From contig NZ_RJUK01000001.1 of the NCBI RefSeq assembly GCF_003762925.1, positions 1,798,001-1,862,000 on the forward strand: a DNA stretch of 64,000 nucleotides, in the 5' to 3' direction. Below are positions 18,259 through 27,039 of this stretch, in pieces. A model generated the notes under the pieces. That model saw nothing but the letters and a program-made list of their open reading frames with translations, made no database searches and was not told where the DNA came from. The DNA comes from Marinimicrobium koreense (GTDB lineage: Bacteria > Pseudomonadota > Gammaproteobacteria > Pseudomonadales > Cellvibrionaceae). A program made the position numbers and the translations under genes. Every line of letters begins with the position of its first letter. The stretch's first letter is position 1.

Positions 18259-19503
18259 TCAGCGGTCAAGCTCCAGTGCGGCGAGAATAAACGGACCGGT
18301 ACCATGGGGGTCGTTCACGCGAATCGCCTCACCCACATAGTACTCGAAGGTTCCCGGCCGATAGGGGTCATTACCCAGGCCGGCGCTGCCACAGATCTGG
18401 GTCAGATGGATCTCGCCATTGGCTTCCACGTCCACCAGTTCCTGAATCAGGCCGTCGAAACCCCGTTCGGCCACCGCCTGGAACTTCTCCGGCAAGTAGC
18501 CCATGCGCACGCCCTTGGCCATGGCGTAGACGAACATGGAGGAACCGGAGGCTTCCAGATAGTTACCATAGCGATCGCCCTGATCCGTCACCTGATACCA
18601 GAGGCCAGACTCGTGTTGCACCTTCTCCAATGCCACCACCAGACGATTGAGAATATCGATCAGCGCCTGACGGTCGGGGTGGTCTTCGGGGAAGAAGTCC
18701 AGGGTATCCACCAGCGCCATGGCGTACCAGCCCATGGCCCGGGACCAGAAGTGCTCGGAAAGGCCCGTCTCATCATCGGCCCAGGTCTGGAGGGTACTTT
18801 CGTCCCAACCGTGGTACAGCAGCCCACTCTCCAGATCGCGGGTTTTGGATTCAATCAGTTTGAACTGATGGGCGATATCGGAAAAGCTCTCGTCGGAGTC
18901 TTCAAAGGTGGCTGCGTACTGGGCCCAGTATGCCGCGCCCATGTACAGACCATCGAGCCACATCTGCCAGGGGTAGATGCGCTTGTGCCACAGGCCGCCG
19001 GAACGGGTGCGCGGCTGCCAGTCCAGCTGCTTGCGCAGGGTCTGCATGGCCGTCAGGTAACGTTCGTCCTGGTATTTTTCATACAGCAGGAACAACAATT
19101 TGCCCGCATTGACATCGTCAATATTGAAGTCCCAGATGTGATAGTTCTTGATCTGGCCCTGATCATCAATCAACTGATCCACATACACTTTCCCGTATTG
19201 CAGATAGCGGTCATCGCCGGTGCGCTCATAGGCTTTCTGCATCGAATACAAGGTCAGTCCGTAGGTGTAAGCCCACTGGGGAGAACCCAGCAGTTTGTAG
19301 TCGCGCATGGCCCAGGCTTCCGGGCTGCGTTTGATGGTAGACAACGCCATCCGGTCCGACCACTTGCCGTCTTGCGGCACAGTGACGGTCGACTCGCCGG
19401 TCTGGGCGCTGGCACACCCCATGGTCAGACTGACCAGTGCCAACACCATCAATGGGAAGCGGATCCCAAGCTTGATCCATTGGCCTATCGGGTTGATCAA
19501 CAT
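18259..19503 (-). CDS. GH105 unsaturated (rhamno)galacturonyl hydrolase, lipoprotein
   Basis: A 414-residue alpha6/alpha6-barrel enzyme of the YteR/RhiN family, which removes the unsaturated uronate left by pectate or rhamnogalacturonan lyases. Visible marks are MWLDGLYMGAAYWAQYA (the conserved catalytic Asp), YHGWDEST, SRAMGWYAMALVDTL, GNYLEASGSSMFVYAMAKG and the C-terminal FEYYVGEAIRVNDPHGTGPF. The N terminus is a long signal with a Cys at LTMGCAS, so it is probably a lipoprotein. A Rho-independent terminator separates it from the upstream oxidoreductase gene, so it may be expressed by read-through or from its own promoter. The presence of GH105 implies that lyases are encoded elsewhere. 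Confidence 0.92.
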   Translation of the reverse strand: MLINPIGQWIKLGIRFPLMVLALVSLTMGCASAQTGESTVTVPQDGKWSDRMALSTIKRSPEAWAMRDYKLLGSPQWAYTYGLTLYSMQKAYERTGDDRYLQYGKVYVDQLIDDQGQIKNYHIWDFNIDDVNAGKLLFLLYEKYQDERYLTAMQTLRKQLDWQPRTRSGGLWHKRIYPWQMWLDGLYMGAAYWAQYAATFEDSDESFSDIAHQFKLIESKTRDLESGLLYHGWDESTLQTWADDETGLSEHFWSRAMGWYAMALVDTLDFFPEDHPDRQALIDILNRLVVALEKVQHESGLWYQVTDQGDRYGNYLEASGSSMFVYAMAKGVRMGYLPEKFQAVAERGFDGLIQELVDVEANGEIHLTQICGSAGLGNDPYRPGTFEYYVGEAIRVNDPHGTGPFILAALELDR

Positions 19504-19570
19504 GTCTCTCTCCTATCGTTATATCAGGTGGTAATGTGTTGGGGGTTGAGCAAAACGTAATCCAGCGGTT

Positions 19571-19607
19571 AAAAAAAGGCGCTGCCGGCGTAGGTCCGGA
19601 CAGCGCC
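19571..19607 (-). terminator. Intrinsic terminator after the Gfo/Idh/MocA gene
   Basis: On the minus strand GGCGCTG-T-CCGG...CCGG-CAGCGCC folds into an 11-bp interrupted stem followed by seven T (the A-run at 19571-19577 on the plus strand). It lies between the oxidoreductase stop and the GH105 start and may make GH105/GH28 expression partial. Confidence 0.85.
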
Positions 19608-19647
19608 AAGCTGGAGGCAAGCAGTACACCATGAAAACTTATCTGAC

Positions 19648-21078
19648 TCAGGCCTTCATGCGTTTGACCTGAGGCTTGAGATCGGTCAGCTCTTCGATTT
19701 TTACCGGACGGCCCTCGTCAATACTTTTTCGCGCCGCCACGCCGATCAGCACCGACATGGCACCATCGCGAAAGTTGGCCTTCTGACCGAAATTACGCTC
19801 GGGTGGAATTCCCTTGAACACATGGGCATTGAGAATCGGGTCACCGCCCCAGTGCGCTTTGCGAATATAGGGCAACTCAATGCGCTGGTAGTCACCAAAG
19901 TTTTTGGCGATGATCAATTCGTGTCGACCCTCTTCGCGGGTGCTGTGACTGGTCAGCCCCATTTCCTTTTCATACACCTTGGATTGATCGGTTTCCTGCT
20001 CTTCCAACCAGGGGATGCCTTCCCAGGTTTCCACCCGGCCATGCTTACCGTTCAGCGCCAGACGAAAGCCTTCAAATGGCGAATAAGTGGTCAGCGAGTA
20101 ATTGACGATAACGTTGTTCGCGTAGCGCACCTGCACGCTCATCTTGTCGAAAATGTCGATTTCTTCGCGCCACAGGCAATTGTCGCGGATGTATCCGTCG
20201 TGGTGCTCATTTTCAACGTAGAGCTTGGTGGCCAGCTCGTCTTTGGTGATGTCCCAGTAGTAATCGCATTTTTTCTGATGCGGGCACTCCCGGCAGTTTT
20301 TACCCCGGAAGTCATTATTGTGGCCGTAGTGCTCCAGCGCACCGTAGGCGGATACCTCTACCGGGTCGGATTCGATAAACCAGTTCAGCAGATCAAAGTG
20401 ATGGGCCGACTTGTGCAACAGCAGCGTACCGCCCTTTTCACGCAGACCGTGCCAGCGCCGGAAATAGGAGGCACCGTGGTAGGTGTTCAGATACCAGTTG
20501 AAGTCCACCGACACCACATCACCGATCTCCTTGCGATCAAGCACCTCCTTGAGCGAGGTGAACATGTGACCGTAGCGGTAGTTGAAGCTCATGATCAGCT
20601 CGGCGTCGGAACGCTCCACCGCTTTCTGGATGGCGGCACATTTGTGCTCATCCGTGGTCATGGGCTTTTCGGTGATGACATTGATATTGCGATCCAGCGC
20701 CTTGACGATAATCTCATCGTGGCTGGCATCATCGGTGGTCACCATCACCATGTCGATGGGGCCGCTGTCGAGCAGGGCATCAATGTCGGTAAAGGTAGGG
20801 CAATCGACCCCGATATAGTCTTGGGCGAACTGCAGGCGGCCCGGGTTGGTATCGCACAGGCCGACAAATTCCACGGCGTCGGAAAAGCCCTGCACGAGAT
20901 CGCGCCCCCAGAAGCGGATGCCCCGGATGCCGGTACCGACCAGGGCCACGCGCATCTTGCGGCTGGCTTTCTCCGCCATGGCGCCAGCACTGGACGACAC
21001 GAGCGCTGTTCCCGCCAGAATCTGGCCACTGCCGCGCAGGAAGGCACGACGATCAATCAAGCTGGTTGATTTGCTCAT
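19648..21078 (-). CDS. Tat-exported Gfo/Idh/MocA-family oxidoreductase
   Basis: A 476-residue sugar oxidoreductase with a twin-arginine signal (DRRAFLRGSG followed by a hydrophobic stretch and AMAEKA), so it is exported folded, with its nicotinamide cofactor bound. The Rossmann fold starts VALVGTGIRGIRFWG; the catalytic EKP motif is ITEKPMTTD. The C-terminal domain contains a Cys cluster, NCRECPHQKKCDYYWD, unusual for the basic family and possibly a metal site. It is first in the minus-strand run before GH105 and GH28 and carries the LacI-type operator at its promoter. It probably oxidises, reduces or epimerises a pectin-derived sugar in the periplasm; the substrate is unknown. Confidence 0.87.
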   Translation of the reverse strand: MSKSTSLIDRRAFLRGSGQILAGTALVSSSAGAMAEKASRKMRVALVGTGIRGIRFWGRDLVQGFSDAVEFVGLCDTNPGRLQFAQDYIGVDCPTFTDIDALLDSGPIDMVMVTTDDASHDEIIVKALDRNINVITEKPMTTDEHKCAAIQKAVERSDAELIMSFNYRYGHMFTSLKEVLDRKEIGDVVSVDFNWYLNTYHGASYFRRWHGLREKGGTLLLHKSAHHFDLLNWFIESDPVEVSAYGALEHYGHNNDFRGKNCRECPHQKKCDYYWDITKDELATKLYVENEHHDGYIRDNCLWREEIDIFDKMSVQVRYANNVIVNYSLTTYSPFEGFRLALNGKHGRVETWEGIPWLEEQETDQSKVYEKEMGLTSHSTREEGRHELIIAKNFGDYQRIELPYIRKAHWGGDPILNAHVFKGIPPERNFGQKANFRDGAMSVLIGVAARKSIDEGRPVKIEELTDLKPQVKRMKA

Positions 21079-21122
21079 AGTTCTCTCGCTTTATTGTTAT
21101 CTTTAAGACTCTCACGACCAAA

Positions 21123-21160
21123 ATGATTGCGCAATCACTATAGATTTGCAAGTGAAAAAG
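21123..21160 (-). promoter_or_regulatory. Promoter and LacI-type operator of the oxidoreductase-GH105-GH28 run
   Basis: ATGATTGCGCAATCAC (21123-21138) repeats 15 of the 16 bases of the operator at 9007-9022. On the minus strand a TATAGT box (21137-21142) abuts it, with TTCACT about 16 bp upstream as a possible -35. A repressor bound here would block the promoter. The site is 45-60 bp before the start codon. Confidence 0.7.
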
Positions 21161-21258
21161 TGAAAAGTTGCTTTTGTGTGATATTTGCCGCCAAAATGGT
21201 GCCCATAAATGTCTGGGGCGGGTAGCACCTGGACCGATCCGCCCGCACTGGAGGGTCC

Positions 21259-21987
21259 ATGACAAGCCGACACCGACGTTGCCATCACGTCTTCCTGCTT
21301 CTGGGCTGGCTCCTATTCTCATCTGCCGCCCTTGCAGAAGAGTCTCGCCCCAAGATTGTGTTTTCCTGCTGGATTCCGGCGACCGTGCCCCTGCATCAGC
21401 GGGTGAACACCCTGTTCTCCGAGTCCTTCGATGCCCTGGGCTACGATTTCAGTATGCATTACCGCCCCAACCAACGCTCCTTGATGGAGGCCAACGCGGG
21501 CATCAGTGACGGCGACTGCGCGCGCACGCGGGGCTACCGCGACAATAACCCTGAAAGCAACCTGATTCGCATTGACGTACTACTGGCGCGAACCTCCATG
21601 GAGGCCTGGAGCCGCAATCCGGAACTCACCCTGAACACCGAACAGGACCTGACCCGTGAGTCCCTGCGCATCGGCTATGTGCGGGGTCATGTCGTGATCA
21701 AGGAGTTGATGCAGCGCCACGAGCTGCCAAACGTGATCTCGGTAACCAGCACCGAACATGGGTTGAAGATGGTCAGTGCCGGACGGCTGGACCTGTTTAT
21801 CGGCACCTCCGTATCAACGCGGCAGGAAATGCAGCAGATCGAGCTGACCCAGCCCATCTACTCGGCCGGCCATGTTCTGGAGATTGAGGGATATGCTTAC
21901 CTGAACGAGGCACACCGCGCACTGCTGCCGTCGCTGGAGCGGGAACTGCGCGAGCGACTGCCCACCGATGGCTGGCAGTTCGAGTGA
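21259..21987 (+). CDS. Periplasmic solute-binding (family 3-like) protein
   Basis: A 242-residue exported protein with a clear signal peptide (HHVFLLLGWLLFSSAALAEE) and the overall pattern of the amino-acid-type binding fold: a first lobe containing FSCWIPATVPLHQR, a hinge near LLARTSMEAW, IGYVRGHVVIKEL and GLKMVSAGRLDLFIGT in the second lobe. GGAGG lies just before the ATG. It is divergent from the oxidoreductase and has no permease or sensor gene next to it, which is common for this orphan class in marine gammaproteobacteria. The ligand is unknown. Confidence 0.75.
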   Translation: MTSRHRRCHHVFLLLGWLLFSSAALAEESRPKIVFSCWIPATVPLHQRVNTLFSESFDALGYDFSMHYRPNQRSLMEANAGISDGDCARTRGYRDNNPESNLIRIDVLLARTSMEAWSRNPELTLNTEQDLTRESLRIGYVRGHVVIKELMQRHELPNVISVTSTEHGLKMVSAGRLDLFIGTSVSTRQEMQQIELTQPIYSAGHVLEIEGYAYLNEAHRALLPSLERELRERLPTDGWQFE

Positions 21988-22074
21988 CCCGATCAACGCT
22001 GGGCAGGCCATTTCATCCGCGAGTACAATAGCCGCGTATACCCCTCTGAATCAGACCCGAACAAGGCAATCACC

Positions 22075-22719
22075 ATGACACAGCGAGCCCTGTCCCGACT
22101 GGACCAAATGATTATCGGCATCGACCGGGTGGTGCGCACCCTGGCGGACACGCCGGGAGAAGAGCGCCGCCCCTCCCCCGCTCGAGACCTGCCAAAATCC
22201 GAGCTGGATGACGCCGAGCGCCGCCACGCCGCAGGCCTGATGCGGGTGAACCACTCCGGCGAGGTCTGTGCCCAAGCGCTTTACCAGGGCCAGGCCCTGA
22301 CCGCCAAGCTGCCCCAGGTACGCGCGGAAATGGAACATGCCGCCGAGGAGGAAATTGATCACCTGGTCTGGTGCCGACAACGGTTGGACGACCTGAACAG
22401 CCATACCAGCTACCTGAACCCGCTGTGGTACGGCCTGTCCTTCGCATTGGGGGCGGGGGCTGGTCTGGTCAGTGACCGGGTCAGCCTGGGGTTTGTGGCA
22501 GCGACCGAGGAGCGCGTGTGTCAGCACCTGCAAACACACCTGGAGCAGTTACCCGAAACCGACCGGCAGAGCCGGGCGGTGGTGCAACAGATGCTGACCG
22601 ACGAAGCCAAACACGCCCAGACCGCCCTCGCCGCCGGCGGCCTGGATTTCCCGGCACCGGTAAAAACGGCGATGAGTCTCGTAGCCAGGGCGATGACCGC
22701 TTCCAGCTATAGGCTTTGA
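22075..22719 (+). CDS. coq7: Ubiquinone biosynthesis hydroxylase Coq7
   Basis: A 214-residue di-iron monooxygenase that hydroxylates 2-polyprenyl-3-methyl-6-methoxy-1,4-benzoquinol, a late step of ubiquinone synthesis at the inner membrane. The carboxylate-bridged di-iron ligands are visible as two repeats: [12 protein letters not shown] with [11 protein letters not shown], and [10 protein letters not shown] with [10 protein letters not shown]. The length fits the Pseudomonas-type protein, and the neighbourhood (OsmC gene, vfr/crp, trpC) matches the order there. It is followed directly by the repeat cluster at 22.73-22.95 kb. Confidence 0.96.
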   Translation: MTQRALSRLDQMIIGIDRVVRTLADTPGEERRPSPARDLPKSELDDAERRHAAGLMRVNHSGEVCAQALYQGQALTAKLPQVRAEMEHAAEEEIDHLVWCRQRLDDLNSHTSYLNPLWYGLSFALGAGAGLVSDRVSLGFVAATEERVCQHLQTHLEQLPETDRQSRAVVQQMLTDEAKHAQTALAAGGLDFPAPVKTAMSLVARAMTASSYRL

Positions 22720-22733
22720 GACAAACCTTAATC

Positions 22734-22949
22734 GGTGGATGACGCCGCAGTGCGGCTTATCCACCCTACGCGACGATTGGCACTGAGGGACGGGAAGGGG
22801 AAGCCCTTTCAAGACCGTAGAGCGGGGGACCCGCGATCCGAGCCCCCAGGGACGGGTTTACGGCGTGTCTTGAAAGGGCTTCCCCTTCCCGGCCCGGACG
22901 AGACAACAACCTCCCAGGGTGGATAAGCCGTACCGCGGCGTCATCCACC
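22734..22949. repeat. Pair of REP-like hairpins bracketing a palindromic element
   Basis: GGTGGATGACGCCGC...GCGGCTTATCCACC (22734-22765) recurs reversed as GGTGGATAAGCCG...CGGCGTCATCCACC (22918-22949). Between them sits the type-B element. The whole 216-bp unit is therefore a nested inverted repeat between coq7 and the OsmC gene. Confidence 0.8.
22779..22900. repeat. Type-B large palindromic element, copy 1
   Basis: Perfect 24-bp arms at 22792-22815 and 22867-22890 (core GGGGAAGCCCTTTCAAGAC). The interior has a GCGGG-GGA-CCCGC hairpin (22822-22834), GAGCCCCC and GGTTTACGGCGTGTC. GGCACTGAGGGACGGG precedes it and CGGCCCGGACG follows; both are shared with the copy at 32440. Confidence 0.85.
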
Positions 22950-22966
22950 ACAGTATGTGAAAGTAT

Positions 22967-23389
22967 TTACTCCGCGTCGCGGATTTCGTAATCATGGGTG
23001 ATTTCCACGCCCGCCGCTTCCAGCATGATCGACGCGGAACAGTACTTGGTGGCCGACAGTTCCACCGCGCGCTTGACGTGCGCTTCCTTGAGATCCTTAC
23101 CGGTCACCACAAAGTGCAGGTGGATTTTGGTGAAGGGTGACGGCACGCCATCGGCCCGCTCAGCGTCCATATCCACATAGCAGTCCGTGACCTTCTGGCG
23201 GGACTTGCCCAGTATGCTCATCACATCAAAAGAAGAGCAGCCGCCGAGCCCGAGTAGCAACATCTCCATCGGGCGCACACCGGTGTTGCGGCCGCCATGA
23301 TCCGGCGGGCCGTCCATCAGTACGGTATGACCACTGCCGGATTCACCCAGAAACTGGGCGCCATCTATCCACTTTACCTTACCTTTCAT
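22967..23389 (-). CDS. OsmC/YhfA-family protein
   Basis: A 140-residue OsmC-fold protein of the YhfA branch. The two conserved Cys of the family are present: GLGGCSSFDVMSIL and TKYCSASIMLE. OsmC relatives reduce organic hydroperoxides; the YhfA branch is poorly characterised. I set the start at 23389 (MKGKVKWID) because AGGTAGG lies just upstream and homologues begin at this point; the frame is open further 5'. It is divergent from crp, as in Pseudomonas. Confidence 0.88.
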   Translation of the reverse strand: MKGKVKWIDGAQFLGESGSGHTVLMDGPPDHGGRNTGVRPMEMLLLGLGGCSSFDVMSILGKSRQKVTDCYVDMDAERADGVPSPFTKIHLHFVVTGKDLKEAHVKRAVELSATKYCSASIMLEAAGVEITHDYEIRDAE

Positions 23390-23522
23390 GCAACCTACCT
23401 CGCCGTAACCTGTGGGCCTGATATCAATGGCGCAGAAGGTTACCATAACCGCTCCAAAAACCCATCACCGACGTCTACCTGTCGCCCCTTTCATCCTTCA
23501 CCAGCCTTCTGCGAGGTTCTAC

Positions 23523-23551
23523 TGGACATGAAGGCGCCTTGGGCTTATAAC
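23523..23551 (+). promoter_or_regulatory. Candidate sigma-70 promoter of crp
   Basis: TGGACA (23523-23528), a 17-bp spacer and TATAAC (23546-23551) lie about 115 bp before the crp start. The leader between them and the gene shows no clear CRP half-site pair, so autoregulation is not evident from sequence. Confidence 0.5.
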
Positions 23552-23665
23552 TGGTTCACAAACTTGCTAGCATGTAATCGGTGCCAACTGGCAAGGGCTC
23601 GCGTTTAGGTTCATAATGCCCGCCGTTAACCCATTGATAACTCAGAAAAAAGCAGGAGCTGCACC

Positions 23666-24301
23666 TTGGTCGCCGTATCCTTGACACCCCACATTACCCA
23701 TGTGGACGAGTTTCTCAGCCATTGCCATCGCCGCCGTTACCCGGCCAAAAGCACCATTATTTACGCTGGGGACAAGAGCGATTCTCTCTACTATATTGTG
23801 CGCGGTTCGGTCACGGTTCTGATTGAGGACGATGAAGGCCGGGAAATGATTGTCGCTTATCTCAACGACGGAGATTTCTTCGGCGAAATGGGCCTGTTTG
23901 ATCAGGAAGACTCGCGCAGCGCCTGGGTACGAGCGAAAACGGAATGCGAAGTGGCTGAAATCAGCTACAGCAAATTCCAGGAGATCGCCGGTGAGAACCC
24001 GGAGTTCGTTTTCGCTCTGAGCAGCCAGATGGCCCGCCGTCTGCGCGCCACCACCCGCAAGGTGGGGGACCTCGCGTTTCTGGACGTTACCGGCCGGGTG
24101 GCCCGGACGCTACTGGACCTGTGTAAGGAGCCGGACGCCATCACCCACCCGGATGGCATGCAGATCAAGATCACCCGCCAGGAGATTGGCCGGATTGTGG
24201 GCTGCTCCCGGGAGATGGTCGGTCGGGTTCTGAAGACTCTGGAAGATCAGGGATTGGTGGAAGTGCGCGGCAAAACCATGGTGGTTTACGGAACGCGGTA
24301 G
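23666..24301 (+). CDS. crp: cAMP receptor protein (Crp/Vfr)
   Basis: A 211-residue global regulator: N-terminal cyclic-nucleotide-binding domain ([44 protein letters not shown]) and C-terminal helix-turn-helix ([24 protein letters not shown]). It is very close to Pseudomonas Vfr as I know it, including the opening residues. The start codon is TTG at 23666, preceded by GCAGGAG; no ATG or GTG fits. It activates catabolic promoters when bound to cAMP and may act on the sugar loci of this window, though I found no CRP sites there. Confidence 0.96.
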   Translation: MVAVSLTPHITHVDEFLSHCHRRRYPAKSTIIYAGDKSDSLYYIVRGSVTVLIEDDEGREMIVAYLNDGDFFGEMGLFDQEDSRSAWVRAKTECEVAEISYSKFQEIAGENPEFVFALSSQMARRLRATTRKVGDLAFLDVTGRVARTLLDLCKEPDAITHPDGMQIKITRQEIGRIVGCSREMVGRVLKTLEDQGLVEVRGKTMVVYGTR

Positions 24302-24326
24302 CGGCCTGGGCAGACTGTGTGGGGAT

Positions 24327-24421
24327 GTCGGATTACGCTTTCGCTAATCCGACCTACCAGGAAGCTCGATCAAATCCCACAGTATCCGTAGGTCGGGTTA
24401 GCGCAACGCGCGTAACCCGAC
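24327..24421. repeat. Two REP-like hairpins between crp and trpC
   Basis: GTCGGATTACGC...GCTAATCCGAC (24327-24353) and GTCGGGTTAGCG...CGTAACCCGAC (24392-24421) are related. The second has A-to-G and T-to-C changes on both arms, so pairing is kept. They lie between convergent genes and may terminate both. Confidence 0.75.
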
Positions 24422-24428
24422 GCATCAC

Positions 24429-25226
24429 TCAATTGAAAAACCGCGCCAGGGCCTCACCTGGATCATCGGCGCGCATGAACGCTTCGCCCACCAGAAAGCT
24501 GTGCACGTGACGGCGGCGCATTTCCCACACGTCGTCCGGCGACAGAATTCCACTCTCTGTGACTACTATGCGTTCGCTATCGATGGCGGGCAGCAGGTCG
24601 TAGGTGGTTTTCAGGTCCACCTCAAAGGTGTGCAGGTTACGGTTGTTGATACCGATCAGTTTGTTGGGGAGCTCCAGCGCCAACTCCAGCTCGGCCAGAT
24701 TGTGCACCTCGACCAGAACATCCAGCCCAAGCTCCAGAGCCAAGGTGTTCAGCGCGCGCATCTGGCTGGGTTCCAGTGCTGCGGCAATCAGCAATATGCA
24801 GTCCGCCCCCAGCGCTCGCGCCTCATAGACTTGATACTCATCGACGATGAAGTCCTTCCGGATCACCGGCAGGCTCACCGCTTCTCTGGCCTGTTGCAGG
24901 TAGGCATCGGCACCCTGGAAAAAATCGACATCGGTCAATACCGACAGGCAAGTGGCGCCACCTCGCTCATAGCTGCGAGCCAACTCGGCCGGTTCAAAAT
25001 GCTCCCTGATAACACCCTTGCTGGGCGACGCTTTCTTGATCTCGGCAATCACCGCCGCCTGCCCATCGGCAATCCGGTTGGCAATGGCCTGAACAAATCC
25101 GCGAGTTTCCGGCGCCTGCACCAGGCTCTGACGCAACTCATCGAGAGAGCGTTGCTGTTTGCGCTCGGCCACTTCCTCGTGCTTGCGGGCAATAATTTTG
25201 CGCAGCACCGTCGGGGTGTCACTCAC
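24429..25226 (-). CDS. trpC: Indole-3-glycerol phosphate synthase
   Basis: A 265-residue TIM-barrel enzyme converting CdRP to indole-3-glycerol phosphate in tryptophan synthesis. Marks include the N-terminal [31 protein letters not shown] (catalytic Lys and phosphate loop), [36 protein letters not shown] and VTESGI. It is monofunctional (not fused to TrpF). It follows trpD by 35 bp. The order trpE-trpG-trpD-trpC-crp parallels the Pseudomonas arrangement. Confidence 0.97.
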   Translation of the reverse strand: MSDTPTVLRKIIARKHEEVAERKQQRSLDELRQSLVQAPETRGFVQAIANRIADGQAAVIAEIKKASPSKGVIREHFEPAELARSYERGGATCLSVLTDVDFFQGADAYLQQAREAVSLPVIRKDFIVDEYQVYEARALGADCILLIAAALEPSQMRALNTLALELGLDVLVEVHNLAELELALELPNKLIGINNRNLHTFEVDLKTTYDLLPAIDSERIVVTESGILSPDDVWEMRRRHVHSFLVGEAFMRADDPGEALARFFN

Positions 25227-25261
25227 GGGTCAATCCTCTTGGTTCATATTCAATTCGGTGT

Positions 25262-26302
25262 TCAGCTGTCGCTTTTAAAGCACTGGGTAAAGGCCGCCAG
25301 TTCGCGAATCTTTTCGCCGGCCAGGCTGCTGCCAATGGCATCCCGCGCCAATTCCACCCCTTCTTCCAGGCTTTCCGCCACGCCGCTGACGTAAATCGCG
25401 GCACCGGCATTCAGGGTAATAATATCCGCCGCTTTTTCAGCGTACTGCCCGCGCCGGTTGCCCAGCGCATCTTTGATCAGCGCCAGAGACTCCTCGGCAT
25501 TGGTCACGCCCAGGCCAATCAGACTTTTGCTCTGGATGCCGAAGTCTTCCGGCTTGATTTCGTATTCGGTGACTTTTCCGTCTTTCAGTTCGGCCACATG
25601 GGTTTCAGAGGCCAGGCTGATTTCATCGAGACCATCTTTGGCGTGAACCACCATCACGTGTTCACTGCCCAGGCGGTGCAGCACCTCGGCCATGGGGCGA
25701 CACAGCTCACCATTGAACACGCCAATCACCTGGCGGCGCACATTGGCGGGGTTGGTCATGGGGCCGAGCATGTTGAAGATGGTGCGCAACCCCAGCTCTT
25801 TGCGCGGGCCAACGGCAAACTTCATGGCGCCGTGATGCACCGGAGCAAACATGAAGCCCACGCCGATCTCCCGGACACAGCGGGCCACTTCCTCCGGGGA
25901 AATATTCAGATTGATACCGGCCTCTTCCAGCACATCCGCGCTGCCAGTGGAGCTCGACACCGAGCGGTTGCCGTGCTTGGCCACCCGGCCGCCGGCCGCG
26001 GCCACCACAAAGGCACTGGCGGTGGACACATTGAACAGGTTGGCACCGTCGCCGCCAGTGCCGCAGGTATCCACCAGGAAGTCAGCTTCAATATCGACGC
26101 TCTGTGCCAGCTCGCGCATGGCCATGGCCGCGCCGGTAATCTCGTCCAGCGTCTCGCCTTTCATACGCAGGCCGATCAGAAACCCTCCGATCTGCGCCTC
26201 CGTGGCAGCACCGGTCATAATTTCTTTCATGACCGAGGTCATTTCCTCGGTACTCAAATCAATCTTCTCGACCACTCGGGTCAAGGCTTGCTTGATGTCC
26301 AT
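25262..26302 (-). CDS. trpD: Anthranilate phosphoribosyltransferase
   Basis: A 346-residue transferase joining anthranilate and PRPP. Characteristic segments are [17 protein letters not shown] (pyrophosphate loop), [29 protein letters not shown] and [13 protein letters not shown]. Its length is normal for a stand-alone TrpD. It lies 158 bp after trpG, and that gap holds no recognisable gene. Confidence 0.97.
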   Translation of the reverse strand: MDIKQALTRVVEKIDLSTEEMTSVMKEIMTGAATEAQIGGFLIGLRMKGETLDEITGAAMAMRELAQSVDIEADFLVDTCGTGGDGANLFNVSTASAFVVAAAGGRVAKHGNRSVSSSTGSADVLEEAGINLNISPEEVARCVREIGVGFMFAPVHHGAMKFAVGPRKELGLRTIFNMLGPMTNPANVRRQVIGVFNGELCRPMAEVLHRLGSEHVMVVHAKDGLDEISLASETHVAELKDGKVTEYEIKPEDFGIQSKSLIGLGVTNAEESLALIKDALGNRRGQYAEKAADIITLNAGAAIYVSGVAESLEEGVELARDAIGSSLAGEKIRELAAFTQCFKSDS

Positions 26303-26460
26303 GTGTTTCTCCCGTTTATTATCGTGAGTCGTTTTTGTCGCACTCTCTCACTCACTCCCCAGGGGCGAACACTCGGTCAGCCGGGCGCAATTCTTGTTGT
26401 AAGTTGGGTCTGGCGATCCCTCGCGAACGATTTACGCGACCTGATTCTGACACGAGTCAT

Positions 26461-27039
26461 TCAGTCGCGCAAAAAATTATTCAACAATTCGTGTCCCTGC
26501 TCGGTCAGGATCGACTCGGGGTGGAACTGTACGCCCTCCACCGCCAGTGTCTTGTGGCGCACCCCCATGATTTCGGCCGGCTGGCCCTGGTCATTCTGGG
26601 TCCAGGCGGTGACTTCCAGACACTCTGGCAGAGTGTTCCGGTCGATCACCAGCGAGTGATAGCGGGTGGCCTGTAAGGGGTTGTTCAGTCCGCGAAACAC
26701 CCCTTTATCCGCGTGAAAAACCGGCGAGGTTTTGCCGTGCATCACCTGGGGTGCCCGGATCACATCACCGCCGAAGGCCTGACCGATGGCCTGATGGCCC
26801 AGGCAGATGCCGAGCAGCGGTACTTTGCCGGCAAACGCCTTGATTACCGCCAGGGATACCCCGGCCTCATTGGGCGTACAGGGCCCCGGAGAGATCACGA
26901 TCTTCTCCGGCGCCAACGCCTCAACCTCTTCCACAGTGATTTCATCGTTGCGCACCACCTTCACATCGGCACCGAGTTCCGCCAGGTACTGCACCACGTT
27001 GTAGGTGAAGGAGTCGTAGTTATCAATCATCAGAATCAT
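26461..27039 (-). CDS. trpG: Anthranilate synthase glutaminase subunit
   Basis: A 192-residue class I glutamine amidotransferase supplying ammonia to TrpE. The catalytic triad is visible: [16 protein letters not shown] (Cys) and QFHPES (His-Glu). The start at 27039 ([12 protein letters not shown]) has GGAGAG upstream and overlaps the trpE stop as ATGA, which indicates translational coupling. The frame is open another 44 codons upstream, but that stretch is the trpE 3' end read in another frame. TrpG can also serve PabB in folate synthesis; no pabB is seen here. Confidence 0.96.
   Translation of the reverse strand: MILMIDNYDSFTYNVVQYLAELGADVKVVRNDEITVEEVEALAPEKIVISPGPCTPNEAGVSLAVIKAFAGKVPLLGICLGHQAIGQAFGGDVIRAPQVMHGKTSPVFHADKGVFRGLNNPLQATRYHSLVIDRNTLPECLEVTAWTQNDQGQPAEIMGVRHKTLAVEGVQFHPESILTEQGHELLNNFLRD

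Noticed and set aside
18304-19560. Long open frame on the plus strand opposite GH105 (and similar ones opposite the oxidoreductase at 19822-21069, surA at 44219-45736 and lptD at 45768-47456)
   Set aside because: These follow from high GC at third positions of the real genes. They show no ribosome site, no family motif and a composition rich in His, Gln and Gly, while the opposite strand has clear domains.
23390-23665. CRP autoregulatory site in the crp upstream region
   Set aside because: A lone TTCACA half-site occurs, but its partner half matches only two of five positions.
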